From: Clostridiales bacterium
GTDB taxonomy: Bacteria > Bacillota > Clostridia > Saccharofermentanales > UBA5734
Length of the DNA stretch: 14,963 bases
Direction: 5' to 3'
Assembly (NCBI GenBank): GCA_003532195.1
Contig: DOFA01000274.1
Span: 1 to 14,963 of the forward strand
Shown here: positions 13,880 through 14,963 of the stretch, in pieces
How positions within the stretch are numbered: position 1 is the first letter of the stretch
Layout of the letters: each line of letters begins with the position of its first letter
Notes under the pieces: model-generated
What the model saw: only the letters and a program-made list of their open reading frames with translations
What the model was told of the DNA's origin: nothing
Database searches by the model: none
Position numbers and translations under genes: made by a program

Positions 13880-13893
13880 AGAACAATCGTTCT
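13880..13893. promoter_or_regulatory. LexA/DinR SOS box upstream of recA
   Basis: AGAAC-AATC-GTTCT is a perfect palindrome with the Gram-positive SOS core GAAC-N4-GTTC. It lies immediately downstream of the -10, covering the predicted start of transcription (about 13893) and 16 bases before the recA ATG. LexA bound here would block transcription of recA-recX. Confidence 0.88.
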
Positions 13894-13899
13894 TCATCC

Positions 13900-13928
13900 A
13901 TTATAGAATTACTGGCTTGTCAAGTCAA
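13900..13928 (-). promoter_or_regulatory. SigA-type promoter of recA-recX
   Basis: On the minus strand, TTGACT (13928-13923) and TATAAT (13905-13900) are separated by 17 bases. The -10 is perfect and the -35 matches 5 of 6. A second TTGACA three bases further in is spaced only 12 bases from the -10 and is not used in this reading. Confidence 0.88.
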
Positions 13929-14010
13929 TAAATATTCATTCGACAAAGCCAGCAAAAATCCGTCAAAAACCAACATTCCTGACAACCTCCTCGCCACCGC
14001 CGCCGGCCGG

Positions 14011-14963
14011 TCAGGCAACAGGCCGGCGTTTCTTCAACCAGCGTCTGATTTTCAGCCATACCTCCTGCGGTTCAGGCATTTTCAGAAATACCGCCATGCC
14101 CATATAGGCGGCAACTCCGGCCAAAGACCGCCCTGCCAGCCAGAGCAGCTGCAGCAGCTTGTGCGGCGGTCGAATCGGCAGCGCGTTCAAGGCGAGCGCA
14201 ACAGCAGCCAGGGCGGCGGCGCAAATCGCCGAACGAAGCAGGAACGGCCAGATTCGCCGCGGCGCGGCATCCGGATAGCCGCGCCGGTATAGACCATAAA
14301 GGAATGCCGCGCTGCAGCAGCTGGTCAGCGCGTAAGCCAGGGAGAGACTGCTGACGCCCAGGCTGGTCCAGCTGGTCAGCGCCAGACACAGCAGGGTGTT
14401 CAGGATCAAGGTCAAAACACCGTTATACAAGGCAATCCTTGTCATTCGCCGGGCATAAAACGCCTGGTTGATCAAAAAGACCATGGACTGGGGAATCATC
14501 GCCAGGCAATATCCGCGCAGAATCGATGCTGTTACGGACACGGTTGCGTCATTATAGCGGCTTCCCCACTGGAACACTGCCTGGATGACATCCCCGGGCA
14601 TCGCCAGAAACAAGATTGCGGACGGTATGATCAGGAATAAGACGCTGCGCAGGCTGCGGGTGAACAGGCGCCGGCTGCCGGCATTATCCCGGGCGGCGCA
14701 GAAACCGGCCAATGCGGGCAGCATGACATTGCCGACAGCAACGGCGAAAATGCCATAGGGAAGCTACCAGACCGTCGAGGCATTGCGCAGCGAGGTTGCC
14801 GCGCCGGCGAACTGGTTGGCAAATCCGGTCAGGATGATAGTGTTGACTTGCACAATTGAACCGGATATCAGCGTCGGCACAGCTAGTCCAAGCAAGCGGC
14901 GAAATCCCCGGTCCCGGATGTTGAATGCGAAAGCGTATAGCTTGAATTCCCGGCGAGCCAGCC
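14011..14963 (-). pseudogene. murJ: Lipid II flippase MurJ, 3' part, interrupted by an in-frame TAG
   Basis: MurJ (MviN) is a multi-pass membrane flippase of the MOP superfamily that moves lipid II across the membrane for peptidoglycan synthesis. The frame is open from the right edge (14961) and carries family sequence such as LAVPTLISGSIVQVNTIILT. It then meets TAG at 14766-14764 within STVW-stop-LPYGIFAVAVGNVMLP. The frame continues without shift for 250 more codons, with hydrophobic segments throughout, to a TGA at 14011. In relatives the position before LPxGIF is usually Gln, so one C-to-T change (CAG to TAG) would explain the stop. An ATG at 14724 could at best restart a 237-residue C-terminal piece. 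It is a real nonsense mutation or a sequence error. The 5' part is outside the window. The gene is upstream of recA with no clear terminator between them. Confidence 0.85.

Noticed and set aside
13998..14022. CCGGCC/GGCCGG inverted repeat over the murJ stop as a terminator
   Set aside because: There is no T-tract downstream on the minus strand and the loop contains the stop codon. It is probably a by-product of GC-rich bases.
14764..14766. TAG read as glutamine (changed genetic code)
   Set aside because: No other in-frame TAG occurs in the other intact genes of the window, which add up to several thousand codons. A single nonsense change or sequence error is simpler.
1..14963. A novel defence or mobile system
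   Set aside because: Every gene over its full length is a recognised core gene in a familiar order. No uncharacterised ORF of credible size is left over.

Overview
This is an almost gap-free housekeeping segment in which every gene reads on the minus strand. Gene content and order point to a moderate-GC member of the Firmicutes (Clostridia-like). The order in the direction of transcription is murJ, recA, recX, rimO, pgsA, acpP, rnc, smc, ftsY, ylxM, ffh, rpsP, khpA, rimM, trmD, rplS, lepB. Supporting points are a YlxM-type regulator next to ffh, the ffh-rpsP-khpA-rimM-trmD-rplS operon, RecX after RecA, and a Gram-positive SOS box (GAAC-N4-GTTC) in front of recA. I see no tRNA, rRNA, CRISPR array, transposase or phage gene, and no plausible plus-strand gene.

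Layout in transcription order, from high to low coordinates: (1) 14963-14011 is the 3' part of murJ, the lipid II flippase, broken by one in-frame amber codon. (2) 13928-12265 holds recA and recX, with a good SigA promoter and a LexA/DinR operator at the predicted transcription start. (3) 12183-10190 holds rimO and pgsA, overlapping by 4 bases. (4) 10171-5497 and on to 4569 holds acpP, then a rho-independent terminator, then rnc, smc and ftsY. A palindrome resembling the FabT operator core lies between the -35 and -10 regions of acpP. (5) 4508-321 is the SRP and ribosome operon: ylxM-ffh (SRP control and GTPase), rpsP and rplS (ribosomal proteins), khpA (RNA binding), rimM (30S maturation) and trmD (tRNA m1G37). 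It starts at a near-consensus promoter whose start point falls next to the ylxM ATG. (6) The first ~430 bases hold the end of rplS and the start of lepB.

The genes cover linked jobs: protein targeting (ffh, ftsY, lepB), ribosome and tRNA maturation (rimM, trmD, rimO, rnc), chromosome organisation and repair (smc, recA, recX), and the envelope and its lipids (acpP, pgsA, murJ).

I found no undescribed multi-gene system. The points most worth checking are: an abrupt change to GC-rich, actinobacterial-looking sequence inside rplS, probably an assembly chimera or a recombination junction; the amber codon in murJ; the FabT-like palindrome at acpP; the leaderless-looking ylxM start with a palindrome over its -35; and the terminator that leaves rnc-smc-ftsY without an obvious promoter of its own.
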